The notes beneath the pieces were generated by a model. The model worked only from the letters and a program-made list of their open reading frames with translations. It had not been told where the DNA came from and made no database searches. Shown one piece after another: positions 26,024 through 35,095 of a stretch of 64,000 nucleotides of DNA. The stretch comes from Paraflavitalea sp. CAU 1676. Lineage in GTDB: Bacteria > Bacteroidota > Bacteroidia > Chitinophagales > Chitinophagaceae. Each line of letters starts with the position of its first letter. The first letter of the stretch is position 1. The stretch is from positions 310,001-374,000 of the forward strand of contig NZ_JARHUJ010000002.1 in assembly GCF_029223285.1 (NCBI RefSeq), read 5' to 3'. The translations under genes were made by a program, and so were the position numbers.

Positions 26024-27616
26024 ATGAAAAAGATCCTGATCTCCTGCTGCTGGTTATGGCTTCCCTTTTTGTCTACAGCACAACAAAAGCCCAATATCGT
26101 GCTCATCATGACGGATGATATGGGTTTCAGTGATATCGGTTGCTATGGCAGTGAAATTCCTACACCCAACATCGATCAACTGGCGTCGAAAGGCATCCGG
26201 TTCAGCCAGTTTTACAATACTGCAAAGTGTTGTCCAACGCGGGCGAGCCTGATGACGGGTTTGTTTCCCCACCAAACCGGTGTGGGGCACATGAGCGAAG
26301 ATCCGGAAAGCCGCCAGCAGGGTAAGGATTCGCATGACTGGGGCACGCCCGGTTACCGGGGTTACCTTAACCGTCACAATGTTACGATTGCGGAGGTGTT
26401 GCGCACAGCAGGTTATCATACGTATATGGCGGGCAAGTGGCATTTAGGGATGCATGAAAAAGAAAAGTGGCCTTTGCAACGGGGCTTCGATCAGTTTTAT
26501 GGTATCCTGTCTGGCGCGGCCAGTTACCTGAAGCCGCAAGGCGGCCGTGGCCTTTGGCGCAACAATGAGCATTTGCCCACGCCTGCGGACAGTAGCTACT
26601 ATACCACAGATGCTTTTACGAGTAACGCTATCGACTTTGTGCAACAGCAGCAAGATGATAAACCCTTCTTTTTGTACCTCGCGTTCAACGCGCCGCACTG
26701 GCCGCTGCAGGCGAAGAAAGAAGATATAGATCTGTTTCGGGATAAATATAAGGCTGGGTGGGATAGAGTACGCGCGCAAAGACATCAGCGACAGCTTGCC
26801 CGGGGCGTCATCCGGCAGCAGCCAGTGTTGAGCGGACGCGATACCGGTGTGCGGGCCTGGGATCAACTTACCGCTACCGAACAGGAGAAGGTGGCTTATC
26901 GTATGGCGGTGTATGCCGCGCAGGTTAAATGCGTGGATGATAATGTGGGGCGACTGATCGCCGCGTTGAAAGCCCGTAATCAGTTTGACAATACCCTGAT
27001 CATTTTCCTCAGCGATAATGGGGCCTGCGCAGAGGCTTACCAGGAGCTGGGGTCAATGCCGGATGCGCGTATCAATGATCCTGATTTTGCGGGTATGGTT
27101 TCTTATGGGATGGGCTGGGCGAATGTGTCGAATACGCCTTTCCGTAAATGGAAGAACCGGATGGAGGAAGGTGGCATGGCGGCGCCCTTTATCGTACATT
27201 GGCCCAAAGGCATTTCGAAAGGTAACCGGATCGTTACGACGCCTGCTTACCTGATCGATATTATGCCTACCGTGCTGGCTGTTACCGGGGCCACTTATCC
27301 CACCACGTTTCATGGTGGTGAGGTTATTTATCCTTTAACCGGGTTTTCGCTGCAACCGGCTTTCCGGGGTAAAAGTTTGCAACAACACGAGTATATGTAT
27401 TGGGAGCATGAGGACAATGCTGCGATCCGCAAGGGGAATTGGAAGGCTATCTACTCGCTTACTAAAAATACCTGGGCGTTGTATGATCTTTCGGATTCGA
27501 GGACTGAAGACAGGGATTGGTCGCCCGAGCAACCGGTTCTGCTGGAGGAGTTGAAAGCGAAGTGGTTTGCGTGGGCCAAAGATAATTTTGTGTTGCCCAA
27601 ACGGGCGGGTCAATGA
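26024..27616 (+). CDS. arylsulfatase, exported
   Basis: 530 residues from the ATG at 26024; signal peptide MKKILISCCWLWLPFLSTAQ. Sulfatase N-terminal motifs: PNIVLIMTDDMGFSDIGCYG (metal-binding Asp pair) and AKCCPTRASLMTG, where Cys69 is the CxPxR cysteine converted to formylglycine. Later AGKWHLG (Lys and His) and FLSDNGAC complete the active site. The C-terminal sub-domain includes ALYDLSDSRTEDRD. It would remove sulfate esters from glycans or aryl substrates in the periplasm. No SusCD pair or second sulfatase is adjacent; the maturase is not in the window. Confidence 0.92.
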   Translation: MKKILISCCWLWLPFLSTAQQKPNIVLIMTDDMGFSDIGCYGSEIPTPNIDQLASKGIRFSQFYNTAKCCPTRASLMTGLFPHQTGVGHMSEDPESRQQGKDSHDWGTPGYRGYLNRHNVTIAEVLRTAGYHTYMAGKWHLGMHEKEKWPLQRGFDQFYGILSGAASYLKPQGGRGLWRNNEHLPTPADSSYYTTDAFTSNAIDFVQQQQDDKPFFLYLAFNAPHWPLQAKKEDIDLFRDKYKAGWDRVRAQRHQRQLARGVIRQQPVLSGRDTGVRAWDQLTATEQEKVAYRMAVYAAQVKCVDDNVGRLIAALKARNQFDNTLIIFLSDNGACAEAYQELGSMPDARINDPDFAGMVSYGMGWANVSNTPFRKWKNRMEEGGMAAPFIVHWPKGISKGNRIVTTPAYLIDIMPTVLAVTGATYPTTFHGGEVIYPLTGFSLQPAFRGKSLQQHEYMYWEHEDNAAIRKGNWKAIYSLTKNTWALYDLSDSRTEDRDWSPEQPVLLEELKAKWFAWAKDNFVLPKRAGQ

Positions 27617-27634
27617 GGTGAACAATATTTAACG

Positions 27635-27664
27635 AAGAGGCCGGATCACACGATCCGGCCTCTT
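27635..27664 (+). terminator. rho-independent terminator of sulfatase gene
   Basis: A 13-bp perfect stem (AAGAGGCCGGATC, loop ACAC, and its complement ending at 27664) followed by TATTTTT. It lies 18 bp after the sulfatase stop, before the convergent TPR gene. Confidence 0.9.
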
Positions 27665-27703
27665 TATTTTTAGCAGGGTTTTGGCTCCTGTCCCTATATT
27701 CTT

Positions 27704-29347
27704 TTATAGCCCAGCCTTTTTGCGCAGTTCGTTCACTTTTTGTGCGGCGTACATGGGTTCTACATCACGGATGTTCTCAAAGTGTTTGATGGCCGTGGAC
27801 CATTGCTGTTGTTGTTCGTACAGCAGGCCCAGGCTGTTCTGCGTATTGAACCATTGCTCGGGATAATCTTTTTTCGTGTACACGGTGAGGGCCAATTCGT
27901 ATGCTTTTAACGCTTCTTCCAACAACTGCATGTTGCCGCCGGCTGCGCGGCCATTCTCTTCCCAAAGGGCGGTGCCGAGATTGTACTGGGTATTGGCCCA
28001 GGCGGTGGGGGAGCCTTCTTTGGTACGTACCGTAAGTGCGGAGCGGAAGGCGCTCACGGCATCGCTGAGCATGGCCCTGCCATCGAGGCGGCGACCCTGC
28101 TGGAATAGTGAAACGCCCATTTTGTGCTGCACCCATCCCCATTCGTCGGGGTTGTCTTTGGCGTTAAATACGGTTAGGGAAAGCTGATAGGCAGCGATCG
28201 ATTGACGGAAGAGCTGCAATCCATCGGTGCCTTGTTTTTCGGCGGCCTGGAACTGCAGCATATTGCCCAGGTTGTATTGGGTGAGTGCCCAGTCGATCGC
28301 ATATTCTTTGGGGTTGTAGATGTCGAGTGCTTCTCGGAAGGCTGTGATGGCTTCTTCGATGCGACCCAGTTTGCTCAACACTACACCGGTATTGTTCTGC
28401 ATACGAGCCCAATCCTGCGGATGTTCGGCGCGCGTGTATATGATGGTTGCTTCGATAAAGGCTGCGTGGGCTGATTGGTACAGGCTGTCGGCGGCTTCTA
28501 CCAGTTCGCCCTGCGCTTCGAGAATGGTACCGAGGTTGGCTTTGGTGCGTGCCCATTCCTTGGGATGCAGCTGGCGGTTGTAACGTACGAGCAATTGCTG
28601 CTCCAGCTGCAGCGCCTGTGCCAGCATGACATAACCATCGGCTCCTTCCATATGGCGACCCTCTGCGTATAGTGCTGTTGCCAGGAGTTCGCTGATAAAG
28701 TATTTTTTGTGGGCCATTGCCGGGGGCAGGTTATCGGCAGGGCCAAAGGATAGCAGGCTATCGGCTTTTTTGTAGAGGCGGATAGCGTGCGTACGGTCGC
28801 CGTTCTCATTGGCGCTGTTGGCGGCCAGCAGGTAAGTTGTGCTGGCTGATTCAATGGCTTCTGAGATGGTGGCATCGTGATAGTCGGCGCTATTTAGTTT
28901 GCCGGGCAGCATGCCTTCCTGCTGTTCAGCGGCCCGTTCGTAGTGGAGAGAGGACGATCGCAACTGGCGCAGGTAATACAAGCGGGCTCCCTGCAGCAGC
29001 GCGTTACCATCTGCCTTGACGGTGTCGGACTGTGCCCAGCTACTGATCTGGTTACGCAGTTCGCCGGCGGCGAGGTGGTGGGCCTGGGCGAATATATCGA
29101 AGCAGGGGAGTTGGTGTACCTGTGTATGGGTGCGCCCGGTGAGTGCCTGTTCGTTTACCTGGAGCGACAGTTGGTTGATAAAGGCAATAATGGAATCGCA
29201 ACAAAGGGCGGAAGGTTGCTTAAAGATGATGGTGGTGGAGTCGGATTGGGCTATCGTTGGGGATATAGTTGTAGAGTCCTGTGCCGCTACTGATAACGGC
29301 CAGCATATAAATAATACTTGCGAGAGTCGGGTAAACTTCCGGAACAT
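27704..29347 (-). CDS. exported TPR-repeat protein
   Basis: 547 residues with a signal peptide (MFRKFTRLSQVLFICWPLSVAA). From about residue 260 onward there are regular tetratricopeptide repeats of the W(A)xTQxNLGxxL type, for example YAIDWALTQYNLGNMLQ and SPTAWANTQYNLGTALW, with a final WFNTQNSLGLLYEQQQQW. Such repeats form a protein-binding solenoid. The first 250 residues are helical but less regular. It has no enzymatic domain and partners are unknown. Gap 29348-29651 upstream shows no gene. Confidence 0.85.
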   Translation of the reverse strand: MFRKFTRLSQVLFICWPLSVAAQDSTTISPTIAQSDSTTIIFKQPSALCCDSIIAFINQLSLQVNEQALTGRTHTQVHQLPCFDIFAQAHHLAAGELRNQISSWAQSDTVKADGNALLQGARLYYLRQLRSSSLHYERAAEQQEGMLPGKLNSADYHDATISEAIESASTTYLLAANSANENGDRTHAIRLYKKADSLLSFGPADNLPPAMAHKKYFISELLATALYAEGRHMEGADGYVMLAQALQLEQQLLVRYNRQLHPKEWARTKANLGTILEAQGELVEAADSLYQSAHAAFIEATIIYTRAEHPQDWARMQNNTGVVLSKLGRIEEAITAFREALDIYNPKEYAIDWALTQYNLGNMLQFQAAEKQGTDGLQLFRQSIAAYQLSLTVFNAKDNPDEWGWVQHKMGVSLFQQGRRLDGRAMLSDAVSAFRSALTVRTKEGSPTAWANTQYNLGTALWEENGRAAGGNMQLLEEALKAYELALTVYTKKDYPEQWFNTQNSLGLLYEQQQQWSTAIKHFENIRDVEPMYAAQKVNELRKKAGL

Positions 29348-29651
29348 AGGCTGTACGATTAAAGTTCGTCGGGTACGTACAACTTATTTCAACATGCACA
29401 TTGAATCAAACGATACAGGCAGGCAACAAACAGGTCTCATTTAAAAGGGTAGGCGAGTCACAACAGGAGTATGCCGATCGGGTACGGCTGATTTCCGGGT
29501 CAAAGATAGTCAAAAATGCTGACCGTCAAAGGGTTTTGCATAAATGGGCCGTGGTTGGCTGTGGGCGCGTGTTTGGGGAGGAGCCGGGAGGCGGGGCGGG
29601 GAGCGTGTGCGGGCGGGCGGTTTGTCGGGGGAGCTTCAGCCAAAAGGGCAC
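29348..29651. other. gap without supported gene
   Basis: The stretch between the TPR gene and the terminator at 29652 has a few short open frames with low-complexity translation (G, R, A rich around 29560-29640) and no family pattern. It presumably carries the TPR gene promoter. Nothing else seen. Confidence 0.6.
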
Positions 29652-29684
29652 AAAAAAAGAGAAGGAGCGAAGCTCTTTCTCTTT
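29652..29684 (-). terminator. rho-independent terminator (leftward)
   Basis: Stem 29656-29668 with 29672-29684 (13 pairs including one G-T), loop GAA, followed on the minus strand by seven T. It ends the lipoprotein gene at 29721-30125. Confidence 0.9.
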
Positions 29685-29720
29685 CGGACCAATATAGATG
29701 GCTGTAATTGTTGGGGTTGG

Positions 29721-30125
29721 CTATTGCCGCGTGATCAATAAGGTGGCGCCTGCCGACTGCGGTTGGCGATCGCGGGGAAAAGGGGCGATGTCTTGCAGCT
29801 CGATGTGGTAGCGGCCGATCGTGGTATCCGTACTATAGGTGCCTGCTTTGCCGGTGGCGAGGGTAAGGATATGTTTGTCGGCATTGACGGTGAACGTGAA
29901 TTGTCCTACGGCTGGGCCTCCCCGAACGCATACGACGTCTTTGGGACAGCGGGAGTCCTCCACCAGTTTGTCGTAACACAGGGATACTTTATCATCACCC
30001 AGGTCTTCGGTATGGCATTTTCCCAGGCCTACATTTTCCTCACGGGTTCCCTTGTCATGGTCTTTGTCGCACGCGTTCAGCGAAAGCACCGCACTGATGG
30101 CTGTAACCAGTAGGATCGATTTCAT
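29721..30125 (-). CDS. small lipoprotein of unknown function
   Basis: 134 residues from the ATG at 30123-30125. MKSILLVTAISAVLSLNAC is a lipoprotein signal with lipobox LNAC. The mature part has cysteines in SLCYDKLVEDSRCPKDVVCV, a motif (DSRCPxxxxC) seen in small periplasmic proteins of Bacteroidota, followed by a strand-rich region ending YHIELQDIAPFP. This arrangement suggests a disulfide-stabilised beta-sandwich. No known function. It is divergent from another lipoprotein gene. Confidence 0.75.
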   Translation of the reverse strand: MKSILLVTAISAVLSLNACDKDHDKGTREENVGLGKCHTEDLGDDKVSLCYDKLVEDSRCPKDVVCVRGGPAVGQFTFTVNADKHILTLATGKAGTYSTDTTIGRYHIELQDIAPFPRDRQPQSAGATLLITRQ

Positions 30126-30284
30126 GGTCGTCGGTTTTATGGTTTGACAGCACCTGGCAATATTTCGTTGCACATGCCAGTGATGAAAGTGATGTCGGCA
30201 GGCTTTTAAATTCAAATCTTTCCCTGTATTTTGGCACTGAACCGGAAAGCGACCAAGCCTGTTCATACTAAACCCTTTAATAAT

Positions 30285-30989
30285 ATGAGAGTTCCTTTGA
30301 CCTGCCTCGCTGCCCTGGCCATCTTTATGCAGCTTTCCTGCAAATCCGTGGGCTTCTCCAAGCAGGAGGCTGCTGCCGTAGAGAAGATCTCCAACCTGTA
30401 CGGCGGAGAATTAACGTACTCGAAAAGTTTCAAGACCTCAACAGACGGGAATTCCAGCACTTTTGAATTGCAGGTTGCCGGCAGTCCATTCCTGGAAGCA
30501 AATGCTCCACTGGGTGAAATGTTTGCTTCGCATATGGCGTATACTTTCTATTCTTATATTAAAAATGAACCCAAACAATATGGGAGGATCCAGTGTTCCA
30601 TCGTTTTCGAAAAGCATGGCCGATATGCGTTTAGTTATGACACGGATTCGTTGAAGATCGTGGATGCCAAGTTGGATTATCTGCAGCGTGTTGCCAATAA
30701 ATTGAAGCAAGGCGGAATTGATGCTGTTGCCGATAAGATATGGGTTGGCATGTTCAAAAAGCCGGAGGACAAAGTTAGCTACCTAAAAGACCTGCGGGGT
30801 GCTGATTCTACTTTAGGTAAGGTAACAGGCTGCACGTTTGCAGGATTTCAGTTCAAAGAGATAAAAGGAATTCCTGTTTTGCATTTATCGGCCACCCTTG
30901 ACAGGGAAAAGCAAACAGGTCAGTTTAGCATCAATGTGAACCCGAAGCCTGATGAATACGATACTTACCTGGTGTCGTACGAATACTGA
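30285..30989 (+). CDS. lipoprotein of unknown function
   Basis: 234 residues from the ATG at 30285. Signal MRVPLTCLAALAIFMQLSC with a lipobox ending at Cys19. The mature protein is mixed alpha/beta, with GGELTYSKSFKTSTDGNSST near the start and a regular amphipathic end (LSATLDREKQTGQFSINVNP). No family recognised. Its stop is 4 bp from the stop of the convergent AraC gene. Confidence 0.7.
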   Translation: MRVPLTCLAALAIFMQLSCKSVGFSKQEAAAVEKISNLYGGELTYSKSFKTSTDGNSSTFELQVAGSPFLEANAPLGEMFASHMAYTFYSYIKNEPKQYGRIQCSIVFEKHGRYAFSYDTDSLKIVDAKLDYLQRVANKLKQGGIDAVADKIWVGMFKKPEDKVSYLKDLRGADSTLGKVTGCTFAGFQFKEIKGIPVLHLSATLDREKQTGQFSINVNPKPDEYDTYLVSYEY

Positions 30990-30993
30990 TCTG

Positions 30994-31830
30994 TTACATG
31001 AACTGCTTTCTGAACTGGCTGGGCGTTTGTTCTTTCACTTCCTTGAATTGCTTGCTGAAGTGCGCCCAGCTTTTATAGCCGCTTTCATAACAGATTTCCA
31101 ATATCGGTTTGCTGGTACTGGTAAGCAACTTGCAGGCGTGACTGATGCGCAGGTCGCGGATGAAGTCGAAATAGGTTTTCTTGATGTTCTTCTTGAAGAA
31201 GCGACTGAAGGTGGGAATCGTCATATTGGCTACTTCGGCTATCTCCTCCAGGGTGACGGGCTCCAGGAAATGCTTGAACGAGTAGTCGATGATCTTTTCG
31301 ATGGCGGGGTTTACGGCGACTGCCGGATCGTGAAAGTCTTCGGTGAGCAGCTTATACTGATTCGAGGTGCCGATGGTTTGCAGGCCTTTGATGAGTAATA
31401 GTAATTTCTCCAATCCCCTGGCGACATGCAGCTCCTGCATGAGGGGCAATATCTCTTTCTTCAGCCGCTTTTGCAGCAATATGCCATTGTTCTTCTGCAG
31501 CAATGTTTGAATGGTCTTCATTTCGGGCATTTGCAGAAAGGCGGGCCCCCAGCAATCTTCGGTAAAATGCACCACGAGCACGGAACAACTCATTTGTGGA
31601 TGGTTCTTGCGGAACCAGTGGGGGAGGTTTCCGGCAATAAAAAATACATCGTGCACTTTGTAGTCGCACACGTGATCGCCTATAAGGGCCGTGCCGTGCC
31701 CTTTGAGGATGGTGATGAGCTCGTACTCGGGATGTTTGTGCCAATTGGTCTCGAAATTGGGAGTCTCATACACCCGGCAGGCGAAGGATTGGTTGACATC
31801 TGGCTCTACCTTTTGGATCAGCGTCTTCAC
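30994..31830 (-). CDS. AraC family regulator, likely of xylose genes
   Basis: 278 residues. The N-terminal cupin-like sensing domain includes NWHKHPEYELITILKGHGTA and VFFIAGNLPHWF. The C-terminal HTH pair is VTLEEIAEVANMTIPTFSRF (first) and KPILEICYESGYKSWAHFSK (second), ending TPSQFRKQF. It lies divergent from xylA with a 146-bp intergenic region. Regulators of this exact architecture commonly control pentose genes in Bacteroidota; here the assignment rests on position. Confidence 0.88.
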   Translation of the reverse strand: MKTLIQKVEPDVNQSFACRVYETPNFETNWHKHPEYELITILKGHGTALIGDHVCDYKVHDVFFIAGNLPHWFRKNHPQMSCSVLVVHFTEDCWGPAFLQMPEMKTIQTLLQKNNGILLQKRLKKEILPLMQELHVARGLEKLLLLIKGLQTIGTSNQYKLLTEDFHDPAVAVNPAIEKIIDYSFKHFLEPVTLEEIAEVANMTIPTFSRFFKKNIKKTYFDFIRDLRISHACKLLTSTSKPILEICYESGYKSWAHFSKQFKEVKEQTPSQFRKQFM

Positions 31831-31871
31831 AATGAAATAGAAAGGATTTTATCAGTCTTTTGCCCTAAATG

Positions 31872-31895
31872 TAGCATCATTTGATAAGATAGCAT
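31872..31895. promoter_or_regulatory. TAGCAT direct repeat, possible AraC site
   Basis: TAGCAT at 31872 and 31890, 18 bp start to start, in the intergenic region between the AraC gene and xylA and just upstream of the likely -33 box. Short, so it may be chance. Confidence 0.3.
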
Positions 31896-31915
31896 ATTTT
31901 CTTTTCCGGATAGCG

Positions 31916-31947
31916 GTTGTGAACGGGGGTAATTCCAATAATATTTG
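31916..31947 (+). promoter_or_regulatory. possible xylA promoter
   Basis: GTTG at 31916-31919 and AATATTTG at 31940-31947 with 20 bp between; one mismatch each to TTTG and TAnnTTTG. The xylA start is 29 bp downstream. Confidence 0.4.
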
Positions 31948-31976
31948 CAGACGCGTAAATCTATAAAAACGATTAT

Positions 31977-33305
31977 ATGAAAATTGTTACTGGTGCTACT
32001 GAATTCTTCAAAGGAATTCCCGCCATCAAGTATGAAGGCTTGCAATCTGACAATCCTTTCGCCTATCGCTGGTATGATGAGAACAAGACAATCGCCGGCA
32101 AACCCATGAAAGACTGGCTTCGCTTTGCTGTGGCTTACTGGCATTCTTTCTGCGGTTCGGGCGCCGATCCCTTTGGTGAAGCTACCCACCTGTTTCCCTG
32201 GGATGTGAAGAAAGACCCCATCGAGCGGGCTAAAGACAAAGCCGATGCTGCTTTCGAATTCATTACCAAGCTGGGCCTGCCTTATTATTGCTTCCATGAT
32301 GTAGATGTGGTGGACTATTCCAACGACGTGGCAGACAATGACAAACGTTTGGCTGCTATTACTCAATACCTGAAAGGCAAGCAGGACGCCAGCGGGGTTA
32401 AGCTCCTGTGGGGCACAGCTAATCTCTTCAGCAACCGCCGCTATATGAACGGTGCTGCCACCAACCCCGACTTCCACGTGTTGACGCATGCGGCAGCGCA
32501 GGTGAAGGCCGCGCTGGATGCTACCATCGCCCTGGGTGGTGAGAACTATGTGTTCTGGGGTGGCCGTGAAGGCTACATGAGCCTGCTGAATACCAATATG
32601 AAGAAGGAGAAGGAGCACCTGGCCCGTTTCCTGCATGTGGCGAAAGACTATGCCCGTAAGAATGGTTTCAAGGGTACGTTCTTCATCGAACCAAAGCCCT
32701 GCGAGCCTACTAAGCACCAATATGACTACGATGCCGAAACGGTGATCGGTTTTCTACGTCAGTACGACCTGCTCAATGATTTCAAGCTCAACCTGGAGGT
32801 GAACCATGCTACTTTAGCTGGCCACACCTTTCAGCATGAAATACAAATTGCTGTGGATGCCGGCTTACTGGGCAGTATGGATGCCAACCGCGGTGATTAC
32901 CAGAATGGCTGGGATACCGACCAGTTCCCCACCAATATCAACGAGCTGACCGAAACCATGCTCATCATCCTGGAAGGTGGTGGCTTTAAGGGTGGTGGTA
33001 TCAATTTCGACGCCAAGATCCGTCGTAACTCTACCGATCCTGAAGATCTGTTCCATGCGCATATTGGCGGCGTAGACGCTTTTGCCCGTGCGCTGATCAC
33101 GGCCGATGCTATTCTGCAAAAGAGCAGCTACCGGAAACTGCGTGAAGATCGCTACAACTCTTACGAGAGTGCCGAAGCCAAGGCTTTTGAGAGCGGAAAA
33201 TCGACGCTCGAAGATCTGCGCGATTATGCTATCAAGAATGGTGAACCTGCTACCCGCAGCGGCAAGCAGGAGCTCATTGAAAATATCATCAACAACTATC
33301 TGTAA
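31977..33305 (+). CDS. xylA: xylose isomerase
   Basis: 442 residues, full family length. It interconverts D-xylose and D-xylulose with two divalent metals, in the cytoplasm. Signature strings: FCGSGADPFG, CFHDVDVV (catalytic His and Asp), VFWGGREGY, FFIEPKPCEPTKHQYD (metal ligand Glu and Lys), LEVNHATLAGHTFQHE, and IGGVDAFARAL. The next gene, GH43, starts 1 bp after the stop (ATG at 33307), so transcription and probably translation are coupled. No xylulokinase or transporter is in the window. Confidence 0.97.
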   Translation: MKIVTGATEFFKGIPAIKYEGLQSDNPFAYRWYDENKTIAGKPMKDWLRFAVAYWHSFCGSGADPFGEATHLFPWDVKKDPIERAKDKADAAFEFITKLGLPYYCFHDVDVVDYSNDVADNDKRLAAITQYLKGKQDASGVKLLWGTANLFSNRRYMNGAATNPDFHVLTHAAAQVKAALDATIALGGENYVFWGGREGYMSLLNTNMKKEKEHLARFLHVAKDYARKNGFKGTFFIEPKPCEPTKHQYDYDAETVIGFLRQYDLLNDFKLNLEVNHATLAGHTFQHEIQIAVDAGLLGSMDANRGDYQNGWDTDQFPTNINELTETMLIILEGGGFKGGGINFDAKIRRNSTDPEDLFHAHIGGVDAFARALITADAILQKSSYRKLREDRYNSYESAEAKAFESGKSTLEDLRDYAIKNGEPATRSGKQELIENIINNYL

Positions 33306-33306
33306 G

Positions 33307-34413
33307 ATGAATAAGCTAACGATTCTGCCTGCTGCCCTTGCTGCAGCACTTGCCCTGACCGCCTGCAACGACAGCGGTCAGACCGAACCCGGGACTGCCG
33401 ACGAGAAGCCCATCCCCACCGATTCGACCGGTATGGACAGGTATATTTCGCAACCCCTGGTGAGTCATATCTACACGGCCGATCCTTCGGCGCATGTGTT
33501 TAACAACCGCATCTATATTTATCCTTCGCACGATACCGCTACGGGTACGCCGGAGAATGATAATGGCGATCATTTCAATATGATGGATTATCATATCCTC
33601 TCAATGGATGCGGTTGGCGGTCAGGTTACCGACCATGGCGTGGCGTTGAGCATCAAGGATATTCCCTGGGCGGGCCGCCAGCTATGGGCGCCGGATGCTG
33701 CGTTTGCCAATGGTACTTACTTCCTGTATTTCCCGGTAAAGGATAAGCAGGACGTATTCCGGATCGGCGTGGCAACCAGTGCCAAGCCTGAAGGTCCGTT
33801 TGTGGCCGAAAAAGAGCCCATCAAAGGAAGCTATAGCATCGATCCAACGGTTTTCAAAGATGACAATGGTTCGTACTATATGTATTTTGGTGGTATCTGG
33901 GGTGGTCAGCTGCAACGCTGGGATAACAACAAGTATGATTCGGCCGGTAAGCTGCGCAAAGGCGATGAAACGGCCATACTTCCCAGAATAGCCAAGCTGT
34001 CGGCCGATATGAAGTCTTTTGCAGAACCGGTAAAGGAGATCAGGATCCTCGACAGTGCCGGCAATCTCTTCAAGGAAAAGGATAATGACAAACGTTTCTT
34101 TGAGGCTGCCTGGATGCATAAGTACAAGGGTAAGTATTACTTCTCTTACTCAACCGGCGATACCCATAACCTGGTATATGCGACGGGAGATAGTCCGTAC
34201 GGGCCTTTCACCTATCGTGGCGTGTTCCTGTTGCCTGTGGAGGGCTGGACCAACCATCATTCGATCATTGAGAAGGATGGCAAGTGGTTCCTGTTCTATC
34301 ATGATGTACAGCTCTCCGGCAAAACGCACCTGCGCAACGTGAAGGTGACGGAGTTGAAGTACAATGAAGATGGTACTATTCAGCCGATCAAGGCGCAGAA
34401 AGACCTACAGTAA
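33307..34413 (+). CDS. GH43 family glycosidase, lipoprotein
   Basis: 368 residues. Signal with lipobox LTAC (MNKLTILPAALAAALALTAC). The five-bladed propeller of GH43 follows: DPSAHVFNNRIYIYPSHD (the general base Asp), GRQLWAPDAAF, SIDPTVFKDDNGSYYMYFGG (pKa-modulating Asp) and RFFEAAWMHKYKGKYYFSYS (catalytic acid Glu), then NHHSI. It would release arabinose or xylose from hemicellulose oligomers at the cell envelope, feeding xylA encoded 1 bp upstream. Subfamily and exact bond are not decided. Confidence 0.92.
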   Translation: MNKLTILPAALAAALALTACNDSGQTEPGTADEKPIPTDSTGMDRYISQPLVSHIYTADPSAHVFNNRIYIYPSHDTATGTPENDNGDHFNMMDYHILSMDAVGGQVTDHGVALSIKDIPWAGRQLWAPDAAFANGTYFLYFPVKDKQDVFRIGVATSAKPEGPFVAEKEPIKGSYSIDPTVFKDDNGSYYMYFGGIWGGQLQRWDNNKYDSAGKLRKGDETAILPRIAKLSADMKSFAEPVKEIRILDSAGNLFKEKDNDKRFFEAAWMHKYKGKYYFSYSTGDTHNLVYATGDSPYGPFTYRGVFLLPVEGWTNHHSIIEKDGKWFLFYHDVQLSGKTHLRNVKVTELKYNEDGTIQPIKAQKDLQ

Positions 34414-34449
34414 TTAATCTTTGTTTATAGTGTTGAAATGTTCATTGAG

Positions 34450-34480
34450 CCCCATACTGGTAAAACGGTATGGGGTTTTT
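34450..34480 (+). terminator. terminator of xylA-GH43 unit
   Basis: CCCCATAC (34450-34457) pairs with GTATGGGG (34468-34475), followed by TTTTTG. Confidence 0.85.
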
Positions 34481-34511
34481 GTTGGTGGTGGCTGTGACAG
34501 CGCGATGGCTT

Positions 34512-35033
34512 TTATTCTCCCTGGTGTATCCATTTGTATTTTTTCCCGTCCCAGTAAATGATGCCGCCGGCGATGGCTGCACCATCTTCCATGTCTTCTA
34601 TCAGTATGCCGGGCTTATTCAGATTGACGATATTGCTGCCCAGGATATCTCCTGATTTGGGATCGAATCGTGTTTCGCGGGCTGTTTTGCTGCGATAGAC
34701 ACGCCACCTGTCGGCCCAAACAAAATCATCGTCACCGGGTGCAACAGCCCGACCTGCACCAAAGACGCGGTAGGCCAGTGTCTTTCCCTCCATCAAAAGA
34801 ATGCCGGATTTGCCTGTTTTAGTTTCTTTTACAAAGACTGCTATATCGCGGGTGTCGTCTCCATTGAAATCGGCTTGGAGGGGAGTAAGTTTAGAAGAGG
34901 AAGTAAATGTATAGAGAGTGTCAAGTCTCTTATTATTTAACGCATCGGTAAACCAGGATGGTAACGATGTGCTTTGGGCCTGTATAGCTAGTGAGCTGCC
35001 TGAAAGTAGACAGGCTATGAAAAATTTCAACAT
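34512..35033 (-). CDS. exported protein with FG-GAP-like motif
   Basis: 173 residues from the ATG at 35031-35033. Signal MLKFFIACLLSGSSLAIQA. The mature part includes LQADFNGDDTRDIAVFVKE, an FG-GAP/EF-loop-like DxNGDxxxD string that usually binds calcium, then VWADRWRVYRSKTARETRF and a C-terminal GIIYWDGKKYKWIHQG. The pattern is known from small Bacteroidota secreted proteins with no assigned role. Single gene, tail to tail with GH43. Confidence 0.7.
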   Translation of the reverse strand: MLKFFIACLLSGSSLAIQAQSTSLPSWFTDALNNKRLDTLYTFTSSSKLTPLQADFNGDDTRDIAVFVKETKTGKSGILLMEGKTLAYRVFGAGRAVAPGDDDFVWADRWRVYRSKTARETRFDPKSGDILGSNIVNLNKPGILIEDMEDGAAIAGGIIYWDGKKYKWIHQGE

Positions 35034-35095
35034 GTTGGCAATATAGATAGGAGTTAGTATATTGTCAAGTTGCATTGTGGTCTCATACAAATGAT

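Noticed and set aside
29401-29697. Overlapping rightward frames of 60-98 codons
   Set aside because: Low-complexity Gly/Arg translation, and they run into a leftward terminator.
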